From Natronomonas sp. (lineage in GTDB: Archaea > Halobacteriota > Halobacteria > Halobacteriales > Haloarculaceae), in the NCBI RefSeq assembly GCF_028274965.1, contig NZ_JAQCNO010000066.1:1-64000 (forward strand): a stretch of 64,000 nucleotides of DNA, read 5' to 3'. Position 1 is the first letter of the stretch, and each line of letters begins with the position of its first letter. The position numbers and the translations under genes are program-made. The notes under the pieces were generated by a model. It did no database searches. It was not told the origin of the DNA and saw only the letters and a list, made by a program, of their open reading frames with translations. Below are positions 8,628 through 16,678 of this stretch, piece by piece.

Positions 8628-8657
8628 ATGAGCGTGGAAACCGAGGCGCACCCATGA
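8628..8657 (+). other. nine-codon upstream reading frame overlapping the next gene
   Basis: ATG at 8628 opens a short frame (MSVETEAHP) whose TGA stop overlaps the ATG of the thiamine-binding protein gene in an ATGA arrangement (8654-8657). A TATA-like stretch sits near 8593-8600, so transcripts would begin close to this first ATG. It may be a translated leader that couples to the main gene, or simply an unused ATG. The overlap is seen; function is inference. Confidence 0.3.
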
Positions 8658-8965
8658 GCGTGATCGCGCTGTTGAGCGTCGCGCCGGTGATCGAGGACAG
8701 CATGGCGGGCGAGGTCGCGGCGGCCGTCGCGGCCCTCGAGGAGTTCGACGTCTCCTACGAGACGAACCCGATGGGAACCGTCATCGAGGCCGACGACGTC
8801 GACACGCTGTTGGCGGCGGTCGGGGCGGCACACAAGGCGGTCGACGCCGATCGCGTGAGCACGTTCCTGAAGATCGACGACAAGCGGACCCGGGACCAGC
8901 GGGCCTCCGAGAAGGTCGAGGCCGTCAAGCGGGAACTCGGCCGCGACGCGAAACGGGAGCGATAG
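8654..8965 (+). CDS. MTH1187-family thiamine-binding protein
   Basis: This 103-residue ferredoxin-like single domain of the MTH1187/YkoF (DUF77) family binds thiamine or hydroxymethylpyrimidine in characterised relatives. The pattern SVAPVIEDSMAGEVA, then YETNPMGTVIEA, then a charged C-terminal helix fits that family. It shares a 56-bp divergent promoter region with the hydrolase on its left. A short reading frame overlaps its start codon. No thiamine pathway genes are adjacent and no riboswitch is visible. Confidence 0.85.
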   Translation: MSVIALLSVAPVIEDSMAGEVAAAVAALEEFDVSYETNPMGTVIEADDVDTLLAAVGAAHKAVDADRVSTFLKIDDKRTRDQRASEKVEAVKRELGRDAKRER

Positions 8966-9018
8966 GCCAAAGCGACGCAAGGAAAAGGCATATCCCCGGG
9001 CATCCGATACCTTCGGGC

Positions 9019-9603
9019 ATGAGTGCGCCTCCCGGCGAATATTACACCGCAGAACGCTGGAACAACTGGCTCGATCGGCTCCGCGAGGAGGAGATCGACC
9101 CGGAGAGCGACGACTCCGCGCGGCTGTTTTTCAATCTGCTCGACGACGCCACCATCGCCATCGCAAAGATCCTCACCGACCACACCGACGGCGAGTTCGA
9201 GGACGCCGACGCCGCGACCGCGGAGCTGGGCCGGGTCCGGGAGATCGTGCTCTCGGAGGTCGACATCGACGACGAGGAGAAACTGACGCTCGTCGACGGC
9301 ATCCAGACCTCCCTCGTGTGCGCGCTGTACACCGCCGAGGAGTACATCGTCGGCGGCCCCGCCTCGGAGGGGACCGTCGAGGAACACCTCCAGGCCGCCG
9401 CCGCCGCCGAAACCGAGAACGAGGACCTCGACACGGCGTTGGCTCACTGCGTGCAGGCCGGCACGCTCGTCGTCGACGGGGCCGACCTCTCGATGGACAT
9501 CGCCGAGGAGATCGAGTACGGCCTCGTCGCCGATTGGATCAACGGGCTCGATTCGCTGGGGCGGGCCCTCGCCGACCCCTCGGTCGTCGAAGAGGACGAA
9601 TAG
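9019..9603 (+). CDS. DUF2150 family protein
   Basis: This 194-residue, strongly acidic, helix-rich cytoplasmic protein matches the haloarchaeal DUF2150 family (YYTAERWNNWLDRLREEEI at the start, SARLFFNLLDDATIAIAKI next). No catalytic motif is visible and the function is unknown. A TATA-like CATATCC lies about 30 bases before ATG. It is monocistronic; the following pilin-like gene has its own promoter. Confidence 0.8.
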   Translation: MSAPPGEYYTAERWNNWLDRLREEEIDPESDDSARLFFNLLDDATIAIAKILTDHTDGEFEDADAATAELGRVREIVLSEVDIDDEEKLTLVDGIQTSLVCALYTAEEYIVGGPASEGTVEEHLQAAAAAETENEDLDTALAHCVQAGTLVVDGADLSMDIAEEIEYGLVADWINGLDSLGRALADPSVVEEDE

Positions 9604-9609
9604 GGCGTA

Positions 9610-9619
9610 CGTTTTTATC
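9610..9619 (+). promoter_or_regulatory. TATA box of the pilin-like gene
   Basis: GTTTTTATCC lies 26 bases (centre to start) before the ATG at 9641, giving a leaderless transcript. Confidence 0.5.
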
Positions 9620-9640
9620 CGGGACTGCCGTTTGTCGTCT

Positions 9641-10882
9641 ATGGGATTTCGCTCCGACGAGCGCGCACAATCGACGCTCGTCGGCGCGATACTGCTGTTT
9701 GCGATCCTGATCATCGCCTTCTCGTCGTACCAGGCCTTCGTCGTTCCGAACCAGAACGCCGAGGTGGAGTTCAACCACAACGGCGACGTCCAAACCGACA
9801 TGCAGGAGCTTCGGAACTCGCTTTTGGACGTGCGGTCGGTAGAACGATTTGGCAAAGGCGAGTATACAGTTATCTCAGAACACCGATCGGTCCGGATCCG
9901 TTTAGGAACACAGTATCCGGCACGACTGATCGCGTTGAACCCACCCGCACCCTCCGGAGAATTGCGGACCGAAGAATCCCAAAGCGAATTCCGCATCGAA
10001 AATGCTGGCGTCAACACGTCTAAAATAGACAGTGAGTTTCACGAAGATCCCGAGAAGCTGCTAGGCACGGACCCGGCAGCAGACATGAGCACGAACTTTT
10101 TAATATATAATCCTGTGTACACGGAGTATCAAACCCCACCGACAACCGTTTTGGAACACTCGTTCATGTATAATGAGTTTCAGAACGCCCGCATCCCTGT
10201 CACTCAGCAGACAGTAATACGACCAAACGCTACTCGAATAAATATCGTCCTGCTTGAGGGTAATCTCTCGAGATCGGGTTCTCAAGCAATCAGTATAGAC
10301 CCGCAAACTCTGGATGGACCAACGGACACGGTACCGATCAACAGAAGCGGTACGGACCCGATAACGGTGCAGATCCCGACCCGGTCGCCAACGGCGTGGA
10401 ACAGTACGATCCAATCATTAGACGGCGTTGATTTCGAGACGCCACCCGATCCTGACGACGACGACATTCGTGTCACGCTTGCCAATGACAGCTACAACCT
10501 CCGTGTGACCCGGGTCGGAGTTGATAATGATGCTCAGGTAAATGATAAAACGCTTACCCCGATGCAAATCGAGGGACAAGGTGCTGTCGGGGGTCCCGGT
10601 GGATCGGATACGTACGATGTCGTGAGTGTGGATCCACAAACACCCGGCGGAAACGACATTGAAGTCACATTCGAGATTGACACAACTGATCCGAACGCGC
10701 AGGTGAATGTACAGTCACTGGACAACGATGGCACCGTTCGAGATAGCACAGGTATTATTAATGTTGACGGAACGCAACCACAGACCGAAAATATCCAAGG
10801 CGCAAACCAGGCTTCGGAGGTGCGCGTCATTCTGTATGATTCTAACGGGGTTGAGCAGGACCGCCGTACAGAGCCGATTTAA
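9641..10882 (+). CDS. pilin-like secreted/anchored protein with variable C-terminal region
   Basis: The 413-residue product begins with a short charged segment and the hydrophobic stretch AQSTLVGAILLFAILIIAF, as in the N-terminal class of haloarchaeal pilin-like proteins, where the hydrophobic helix anchors or assembles the protein. The rest is beta-rich, with many Asn/Thr and potential N-glycosylation sites (NRS, NSS-type) and no Cys. Base composition changes sharply near 9835: the first 65 or so codons are GC-rich like the neighbours, the remainder is AT-rich. This suggests a conserved anchor joined to a transferred or fast-evolving surface domain. No prepilin peptidase or pilus assembly genes are nearby. 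Confidence 0.7.
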   Translation: MGFRSDERAQSTLVGAILLFAILIIAFSSYQAFVVPNQNAEVEFNHNGDVQTDMQELRNSLLDVRSVERFGKGEYTVISEHRSVRIRLGTQYPARLIALNPPAPSGELRTEESQSEFRIENAGVNTSKIDSEFHEDPEKLLGTDPAADMSTNFLIYNPVYTEYQTPPTTVLEHSFMYNEFQNARIPVTQQTVIRPNATRINIVLLEGNLSRSGSQAISIDPQTLDGPTDTVPINRSGTDPITVQIPTRSPTAWNSTIQSLDGVDFETPPDPDDDDIRVTLANDSYNLRVTRVGVDNDAQVNDKTLTPMQIEGQGAVGGPGGSDTYDVVSVDPQTPGGNDIEVTFEIDTTDPNAQVNVQSLDNDGTVRDSTGIINVDGTQPQTENIQGANQASEVRVILYDSNGVEQDRRTEPI

Positions 10883-11132
10883 TGACTAGTTCAGGCCGCG
10901 ATCATTTATTATTGGATAACAATATCTGATAGAACAATTCTTCGTTCGATCGCATTATTTTGATATCTTATTATTTTGTCAAATTGCTAATAACTGTCGG
11001 AGCAATATCACCCTGATAAATAATTTGACAATAATTCGGACCGCACGCTGTAAATTATTCTAATAACCGTCGAAACAATCATCGACAGTACAAGAGCCCC
11101 CGAGCATGACAGGTGTCGCCCAAGCGCCCGTC
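10883..11132. other. AT-rich intergenic region with repeats
   Basis: No gene is seen. A perfect 10-bp inverted repeat TTGTCAAATT/AATTTGACAA lies at 10976-10985 and 11022-11031. A 20-bp direct repeat (CTAATAACYGTCG..., 17 of 20 identical) lies at 10987-11006 and 11060-11079. The second copy leads into a decayed duplicate of the hmgB promoter and first codons. Confidence 0.6.
11060..11119 (+). repeat. vestigial duplicate of the hmgB promoter and start
   Basis: CGTCGA-N8-TCGACA (11068-11087) matches TGTCGA-N8-TCGACA upstream of hmgB (11321-11340). CCCCGAGCATGACAGGTGTCG here matches the hmgB start region (11366-11386) with two differences. The TATA segment between them is missing here, and the frame opened by this ATG stops after ten codons. 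It looks like a decayed tandem copy. Confidence 0.65.
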
Positions 11133-11273
11133 TCATGACGATTCCGTCCCGGAGCGTTCCCCCGACGCGCGCTCGGTGACGGCGTACCAGACCACGCCCG
11201 CCGCGAAGGCGATGCCGACGTTCGTCAGGACGGCGACCGCGCCGACGGCGACCGCGAGAACGGCCGTGATCAT
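11133..11273 (-). CDS. small hydrophobic protein, 46 residues
   Basis: The frame encodes a long apolar segment (MITAVLAVAVGAVAVLTNVG onward) forming one or two membrane helices, then a charged tail ending SGTESS. ATG at 11273 is the only plausible start. It lies in the spacer between the decayed hmgB 5' copy and the real hmgB promoter, pointing away from hmgB. Composition is GC-rich like host genes. Function is unknown, and it may be unexpressed. Confidence 0.45.
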   Translation of the reverse strand: MITAVLAVAVGAVAVLTNVGIAFAAGVVWYAVTERASGERSGTESS

Positions 11274-11320
11274 ATAGGCCGCTCCGGCGGAAACGTTTGC
11301 GCCGCGGTCTTTTCGACGAC

Positions 11321-11350
11321 TGTCGAAATATCCATCGACAAAATAATATA
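11321..11350 (+). promoter_or_regulatory. hmgB promoter with inverted-repeat operator candidate
   Basis: The inverted repeat TGTCGA-N8-TCGACA (11321-11340) is followed at once by AAATAATATA (11341-11350). The latter's centre is 26 bases before the ATG at 11373, so the mRNA should be leaderless. A repressor or activator bound at the repeat would cover the BRE/TATA region (inference). Confidence 0.55.
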
Positions 11351-11372
11351 CCCGCTCCCCGAGACCCCGAGT

Positions 11373-12710
11373 ATGACAGGCGTCGGTATCGACGGGATCG
11401 AGATCCACACGGGCAAACTCAGACTCGACCTCCCGGAGACGTTCGCGCCGGCGATGGGCGACTCGCCGGAGAAGTACACGAAGGGCCTCGGCCTCCACGC
11501 CAGTTCCTTCCCCGACACCTACGAGGACATCGTCACCATGGGGGCCAACGCCGCCCACCGGCTGATGAGACGAAAGGGGCTCGAACCGGACGACATCGGC
11601 CGGATCGACGTCGCCACCGAGTCGGCGTTCGACCACTCCAAGCCGGTGTCGACGTACATCGCGGGCTGTCTCGAAGACGTCTTCGAGGGCGACTTCCATC
11701 ACGCCAACAAGGGCGAGCGGAAGTTCGCCTGCGTGGCGGGCACCCAGAGCATCGACGACGCGTACAACTGGATCAGGGCCGACCGCCACCGCGGGCGGGC
11801 GGCGCTCGTGATCACCACCGACACGGCGCTGTACGCCCGCGACGACCCCGGCGAGGCGACCCAAGGCGCGGGCGCCGTTGCGATGGTGATCGACGAGGAC
11901 CCCGATCTGGTCGAACTCTCGACGGAGCAGGGCTACGGGTCGGCCGACGAGACCGACTTCCTGAAGCCCCAACAGCAGTTCCCGAGCGTCGACGGCAAGC
12001 GGTCGGTCAACGTCTATCTCGCCCGGATGCGGGAGGCGCTCGTCGACTACCAACGCGTCGGCGGGACGATCCACGCCGAGGACTTCCGGCTCGGGCCGTT
12101 TCACACGCCGTTCCCGGGCATGGTCCGGAAGGCCGCGCTGTTGGCGTACCGACACATCACCCGCGACACGGACATCGAGGACGAACTCGCCGCGGAGATC
12201 GGCCGCCAACCGCGCAGCGAGGCCTTCGACGACGACGAGACCTACCGGGAGGCGCTCTCGGAGTACACCGACGCGCTGAAAGAGACCGAGCGGTACCGCT
12301 CGTGGTACGACCGGACGATTGACCCGACGCTCGACATCTCCAGGCGCGTCGGCAACTGGTACACCTGCTCGGTCCACGTCGCCCGCGTCTCGGGGCTGAA
12401 ATCGCTCGCCGAGGACGGCGAAGACGCGGCCGGCAAGCGGCTCCTCGTCGGCTCGTACGGCTCGGGGGCCCAAGCCGAGATCCACGTCGAGACGATCCAG
12501 GAGAACTGGCGCGAGGAGATCGACGCCCTGAATATCGACGAACAGCTCGCCGACCGCTACGAGCTCACCTTCGCGGAGTACGAGGACGTCCACGACGCCC
12601 ACAACCACGACGAGGACGCCGCCGTCGAGGAGTTCACGACCCCGGACTCGGAGTTCGCCTTCGACGGCTGGGGCCGGATGGGCGAACGGAAGTACCGCTT
12701 CGTCGAGTGA
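11373..12710 (+). CDS. hmgB: hydroxymethylglutaryl-CoA synthase
   Basis: This enzyme condenses acetyl-CoA and acetoacetyl-CoA to HMG-CoA, the precursor of mevalonate and of archaeal isoprenoid lipids. The 445-residue thiolase-fold protein shows the catalytic Glu in ATESAFD (about 83), the acyl-Cys in KFACVAGT (Cys120) and the catalytic His in GPFHTPFPGM. The length matches haloarchaeal HMGCS. ATG 11373 fits a leaderless mRNA from the TATA box just upstream. The isopentenyl-PP isomerase at 14.4 kb and geranylgeranyl reductase at 49.2 kb act later in the same lipid pathway. Confidence 0.95.
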   Translation: MTGVGIDGIEIHTGKLRLDLPETFAPAMGDSPEKYTKGLGLHASSFPDTYEDIVTMGANAAHRLMRRKGLEPDDIGRIDVATESAFDHSKPVSTYIAGCLEDVFEGDFHHANKGERKFACVAGTQSIDDAYNWIRADRHRGRAALVITTDTALYARDDPGEATQGAGAVAMVIDEDPDLVELSTEQGYGSADETDFLKPQQQFPSVDGKRSVNVYLARMREALVDYQRVGGTIHAEDFRLGPFHTPFPGMVRKAALLAYRHITRDTDIEDELAAEIGRQPRSEAFDDDETYREALSEYTDALKETERYRSWYDRTIDPTLDISRRVGNWYTCSVHVARVSGLKSLAEDGEDAAGKRLLVGSYGSGAQAEIHVETIQENWREEIDALNIDEQLADRYELTFAEYEDVHDAHNHDEDAAVEEFTTPDSEFAFDGWGRMGERKYRFVE

Positions 12711-12799
12711 CCCACGGCCGCTCTGTGGTCCCGCCGACGCGCGGCTGTGGGGTCCTATCGGCGCTCGAAGCGTAATGGAGCCAGGCCGCTTTTAGCCAG

Positions 12800-13843
12800 C
12801 TACCGGTCAACCATCGCGATCACGTCGTCGAAGAAGCCGAGCGTATCGTGTGGACCGGGGTTCGCCTCGGGGTGGTACTGTCGTGTGATGACCTCGAGTT
12901 CGTCGCTTTCGAGCCCCTCCGGGGTGTCGTCGTTGACGTTGATCTGGGTGACGTCGAGTTCGCCGGACTCGGTGACGGTGTACCCGTGGTTCTGTGTCGT
13001 CATGACGACCTGGTCCGACCGGAGGTCCCTGACCGGCTGGTTGACTCCTCGGTGGCCGAACTCCATCTTCTCGGTGCCGCCGCCCAGCGCGTTCGCGATC
13101 ACCTGCTGGCCCAGACAGATCCCGGCCAGCGGCACGTCGCCGACGTACTCGTCGACGAGCGAGGCGGCGGCCCCGTAGTTCTCGGGGTCGCCGGGGCCGT
13201 TCGAGATGAAAAGCACGTCCGGACCGATCGCCTCAACGTCCGTGGCCGTCGCGTCGTAGGGGATCCGCTCGACGGTCGCGCCCCGCTCGACGAGCGAGGC
13301 GGCGATCGACCCCTTCGCGCCGCAGTCGACGAGCGCCACCGTCGGGCCGTCGCCCTCGGGGTTGTGCGTCACCGGCTCGCTCACCGATACCTGCGATCCG
13401 ATGTCGACGTGTTCGCTCATCGCCTTGCACTCGGCGAGTTCCGCCGCGGCGTCGGCGGCTGTCGCGTCGGCCCCGGCGGCGATCCCGCACTTCATCGCGC
13501 CCTGCTCGCGGACCCCGGTCACGAGGTCTCTGGTGTCGAGTTCGTCGACGGCGGGCACGCCCTCGCTCGCCAGCCACTCGGCGACGTCCTCGGTCAGCTC
13601 CCTGGCGACGACGCCGCGGGGGTGGACGCGGTCGGACTCGAAGCGCTCCTCGCGCACCCCGTAGTTGCCGATGAGCGGGTACGAGAAGGTGAGTATCTGC
13701 TCCTCGTAGCTCGGGTCGGTGAGCGATTCCTCGTAGCCGGTGTAGGCGGTGGTGAACACCAACTCGCCGCGGGTGCGTCCGGGCGCACGGGCGCGGGCCT
13801 CGACGGTGCGGCCGTCCTCCAGCGCCAGATAGGCGTCGGTCAT
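12800..13843 (-). CDS. carA: carbamoyl-phosphate synthase small (glutaminase) subunit
   Basis: This subunit hydrolyses glutamine and passes ammonia to CarB for carbamoyl phosphate, the precursor of pyrimidines and arginine. The N-terminal CarA domain (EDGRTVEARA..., TAYTGYEESLTDPSYE) is followed by a class I amidotransferase domain with nucleophile Cys in GICLGQQ and its catalytic His near the C-terminus (YHPEANPGP). It is 347 residues from ATG 13843. A minus-strand TTAATT at about 13869-13874 gives a leaderless start. It is divergent from an Lrp-type regulator, with a palindrome between them that also occurs upstream of carB. Confidence 0.95.
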   Translation of the reverse strand: MTDAYLALEDGRTVEARARAPGRTRGELVFTTAYTGYEESLTDPSYEEQILTFSYPLIGNYGVREERFESDRVHPRGVVARELTEDVAEWLASEGVPAVDELDTRDLVTGVREQGAMKCGIAAGADATAADAAAELAECKAMSEHVDIGSQVSVSEPVTHNPEGDGPTVALVDCGAKGSIAASLVERGATVERIPYDATATDVEAIGPDVLFISNGPGDPENYGAAASLVDEYVGDVPLAGICLGQQVIANALGGGTEKMEFGHRGVNQPVRDLRSDQVVMTTQNHGYTVTESGELDVTQINVNDDTPEGLESDELEVITRQYHPEANPGPHDTLGFFDDVIAMVDR

Positions 13844-13894
13844 TACGAGATCCGTACGACACATCCGCAATTAACGCTTGTGTTCGAAGTTCGG

Positions 13895-13909
13895 TTACGA
13901 AATTCGTAA
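13895..13909. promoter_or_regulatory. palindromic operator between carA and the Lrp regulator
   Basis: TTACGAA-A-TTCGTAA is a perfect 7-bp inverted repeat about 31 bp upstream of the carA TATA centre. A CGAAATTCGTA core shared with it occurs upstream of carB (18954-18964), with TACGAATTC at 18972-18980. This fits a site for a dimeric regulator such as the adjacent Lrp protein (inference). Confidence 0.6.
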
Positions 13910-13945
13910 TCGGTAAGTGCCCCCGCGTGGAACGCACAGACCTCG

Positions 13946-14359
13946 ATGGACGACCTCGATCGCCGGATCCTCGCGATCCTCCGCCGGGACGCCCGGACGC
14001 CCTACACCGAGATCGCCGATCGGGTCGGGACCTCCGAGGGGACCGTCCGGAACCGCGTCGAGGCCCTCTCGGAGCGCGGCGTCATCGAACGCTTTACCGT
14101 GTCGACCCGGACGGGGAACATCAAAGCGATGGTCGAGATCGGCGTCGCCGTCGATGTCGACACGGGCGAGATCTCCGACCGGATGGCCGAGTGGGCCGAG
14201 GTCGACTTCGTCTGGCAGGTCTCGGGCGAGGAGGACGTCGTCGTCGTCGTCGATACGACCGACACCGGCACGCTCAACGACCTGATAACGCGGGCCCGCG
14301 AACTCGACGAGGTCGTCTCGACGAAGACCCGGCTCATCCTCGACGAGAAACTCGGGTGA
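13946..14359 (+). CDS. Lrp/AsnC family transcriptional regulator
   Basis: This 137-residue protein has an N-terminal winged helix-turn-helix (MDDLDRRILAILRRDARTPY... to RVEALSERGVIERF) and a C-terminal RAM ligand-binding domain. The divergent arrangement with carA and the shared palindrome suggest it controls carbamoyl phosphate synthesis, perhaps in response to an amino acid such as glutamine or arginine (inference). It may also regulate itself. The downstream isomerase has its own TATA box. Confidence 0.88.
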   Translation: MDDLDRRILAILRRDARTPYTEIADRVGTSEGTVRNRVEALSERGVIERFTVSTRTGNIKAMVEIGVAVDVDTGEISDRMAEWAEVDFVWQVSGEEDVVVVVDTTDTGTLNDLITRARELDEVVSTKTRLILDEKLG

Positions 14360-14398
14360 TCCGAAGGGAACTTAATACAGTCCCCCGTCGTAGCGCGT

Positions 14399-14992
14399 AT
14401 GAGCACGGACGACGCCGACCCCGCCGGGTCGAGCGCCGAAGCCGCCGAGCGCCACGAGAACGCCGAACAGGACGTCGTCGTCGTCGACGCCGACGACACG
14501 GCGACGGGAACGATCAACCGACTCGACGCCCACACGGGCGACGGCGTGCGCCACCGGGCGTTCACCGCGCTCGTCTTCGACGGCGACGGGAACGTGCTGT
14601 TGGCCCAGCGAGCCCCCGACAAGCGGCTCTGGGACACCCACTGGGACGGCACCGTGGCCTCGCACCCGATCGAGGGACAGAGCCAGGTGGCGGCGACGGA
14701 GGCGCGTCTCGAGGAGGAACTCGGCGTCACGCCCGAGCAGTACGACGACCTCCGGGTGACGGACAAGTTCGAGTACAAGCGGTACTACCTCGATCAGGGC
14801 CTCGAGTGGGAGGTCTGTTCGGTGCTGCAGTGCACGCTCGACGACCGGTCGCTCGACCCCGACGAGACGGAGGTCGCCGGCGTGATGTGGGTCCCCTACG
14901 ACCGACTCCACGAGCACCCGAAGTGGTACCGACAGCTCCGGCTCTGCCCGTGGTTCGAGATCGCGATGCGGCGGGACTTCGCCGACGAGTAG
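14399..14992 (+). CDS. idi: isopentenyl-diphosphate delta-isomerase (type 1, Nudix fold)
   Basis: This 197-residue Nudix-fold protein resembles type 1 IPP isomerase, which balances IPP and DMAPP for lipid synthesis. It has RHRAFTALVFDGDGNVLLAQR, the metal-binding WDGTVASHP region, EARLEEELG and the acidic pair in EWEVCSV. The position of the catalytic Cys in bacterial enzymes (VCGHP) is Ala-Ser here (VASHP), so either the mechanism or the function differs. The N-terminus carries an acidic extension of about 35 residues. The TATA box CTTAATAC is near 14370-14377. Confidence 0.82.
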   Translation: MSTDDADPAGSSAEAAERHENAEQDVVVVDADDTATGTINRLDAHTGDGVRHRAFTALVFDGDGNVLLAQRAPDKRLWDTHWDGTVASHPIEGQSQVAATEARLEEELGVTPEQYDDLRVTDKFEYKRYYLDQGLEWEVCSVLQCTLDDRSLDPDETEVAGVMWVPYDRLHEHPKWYRQLRLCPWFEIAMRRDFADE

Positions 14993-15079
14993 CCCCGCCG
15001 GGTTCTCATAGACCGGCCGTCGGCTGCGGACGGATCGCCCGCCGCTCCCGTTTTCCGTCTCCGAACGTCGATCCCGCCG

Positions 15080-16366
15080 TCAGGCCTGACCCGGCTCTGT
15101 GTCCGACCGCGCCCGCCCGAGCAGCCGCGCGAGTTCGACGGCCGTCTCGGCCTCGAAGCTCCGGACGGTACGGACGATGTCCTCGCGGCGGTCGCGGTCG
15201 TACGCCGCCGCTTGTGCGTGGAACTTCCCCTCGACCGTCCCCCACGACGCCGGGGCGGCCGGGTGGCCGCTGAAGCGCTCGACGGCCCGCTCGTGCGTGG
15301 CGCCGTCGCGGGTCTCGACCGTCACCCGGGCCGGCATCGCCGCGGTATCGGGGCGATCGTCCGACCGCCCGATCGACGATACGGTCACCCTTTCGGCGAC
15401 CGGGCGGAGGTCGGCCCGCCCCGCCCGATGCACCGCGAGCGCCCGATCGACGAGGGCGGCCGCGATCCGCTCGGCGTCGACCTCGGGGACCGCCCGCTCG
15501 ACGGTCTCGACCCCGACCCGCCCGATGTCGGCCGGATCGATGGCGGTTTCCTCGGCGAGTCCGATCGCCGCCTCGATCGCCGACTGTCCGTACGGGTGGG
15601 CGTCGTACGGCAACACCGCGGCGTCGCGAACCCGCTCACAGCCCGGGTCCAAATCGAGATCGAACGCGCCCACCCGGTCGTGCCACCCGCCCGCCGCGGT
15701 CATCGCGTCGGGCGCTTCGACGCCCTCGGCGGCGAGCCGGCAGGCCACGACCGCCGCCTGCGACGCAAGCCCCGACGACACCGGGCGGAACGCCTCCCCG
15801 CCGACCGACAGCGAAACGCGGCTCGCGGTCAGCCCGATCGCCCGCTCAATCCCGTCCGCGCCGAGCCCCATCGCCCGTCCGACGCCAGCCGCGGCGGCGA
15901 GGCCGGCGTGGGTCGCCGGCCCGAACCCCTCGAGCGGGGCGCTCCAGGCCAACTCGCCGTGGACCTCGAGCGCGACCGCGAGCCCGGCGAGCGTCGCGTC
16001 GCCGGTCGACCCCTCCGTCTCGGCGGCCGCGAGGACGGCCCCGAGGGGTCCGTATGCGCGAGCGAGCGCCGGCGAGAGGAAGACGGCGCCGTTGCCGGCC
16101 TCGGCGAGCGCCGCGTTATGAAGGGCGGCCATCGGCGCCGACGCCGTCGTCGCCCCCCACAGCCGGCTTTCGCCGCCGCTGCCGTCCCCGCTGCCACCGC
16201 CTCCGACCGCCCGCGCGATCGCGTCGCGTTCGCCGGTCTCTCGGGTCCCGAGGCCGACGCCGACCGCGTCGAGCACGCGCCGTTTCGTGGCCGCGCGGAC
16301 GTCCTCGGGCAGCCGCTCGTAGCGAACGTCCGCCGCGAACTCGGCGATCGCCCCGCTCGAACTCAT
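15080..16366 (-). CDS. MmgE/PrpD family protein
   Basis: The PrpD family includes 2-methylcitrate dehydratase and cis-aconitate decarboxylase. The 428-residue protein shows the helical N-terminal domain with HNAALAEAGNG-type substrate-binding segments and a C-terminal alpha/beta domain with AHPYGQSAIEA and the conserved KFHAQAAAY near the end. Methylcitrate synthase and lyase are not nearby, so the substrate is open. A link to propionate use with the methylmalonyl-CoA mutase genes is only a suggestion. A Gly/Ser-rich insertion occurs near residue 65. Confidence 0.82.
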   Translation of the reverse strand: MSSSGAIAEFAADVRYERLPEDVRAATKRRVLDAVGVGLGTRETGERDAIARAVGGGGSGDGSGGESRLWGATTASAPMAALHNAALAEAGNGAVFLSPALARAYGPLGAVLAAAETEGSTGDATLAGLAVALEVHGELAWSAPLEGFGPATHAGLAAAAGVGRAMGLGADGIERAIGLTASRVSLSVGGEAFRPVSSGLASQAAVVACRLAAEGVEAPDAMTAAGGWHDRVGAFDLDLDPGCERVRDAAVLPYDAHPYGQSAIEAAIGLAEETAIDPADIGRVGVETVERAVPEVDAERIAAALVDRALAVHRAGRADLRPVAERVTVSSIGRSDDRPDTAAMPARVTVETRDGATHERAVERFSGHPAAPASWGTVEGKFHAQAAAYDRDRREDIVRTVRSFEAETAVELARLLGRARSDTEPGQA

Positions 16367-16411
16367 ACCGTACCCGAACACCGGCGACAAAAAAAGCGTT
16401 CCGCGGCCGGT

Positions 16412-16678
16412 TCAGGGCCGCGTCGTCGCCCAGACCGCGAGGATGCCGAGGACGGTCGCGGACACCATCGGCAACGCGAGGAACGCGTCCCGGCGGCTCA
16501 GCCCGAACCCCGTCGGCACCTTGGGGAACAGGTAGATGATCGCCGGAACGACGAGCAGGGCGACGAAGACGGTCGCGACGAGCGCCCAGCCACGCCAGTC
16601 GAACTCCCGGTCGACCTCGTCGGGGTGGACCATCCCTCGGTCGTCCTCGGCGTCGTCGCCGCCGCCGTCGCTTCTCAC
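16412..16678 (-). CDS. small membrane protein coupled to the alcohol dehydrogenase
   Basis: This 88-residue protein has an acidic N-terminus and two predicted membrane helices (ALVATVFVALLVVPAIIYLF and FLALPMVSATVLGILAVWA). The GTG start overlaps the stop of the upstream dehydrogenase gene in a GTGA arrangement, so translation is probably coupled; an internal ATG at 16633 is an alternative start. I recognise no family. It is likely a haloarchaeal-specific membrane protein. Confidence 0.68.
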   Translation of the reverse strand: MRSDGGGDDAEDDRGMVHPDEVDREFDWRGWALVATVFVALLVVPAIIYLFPKVPTGFGLSRRDAFLALPMVSATVLGILAVWATTRP

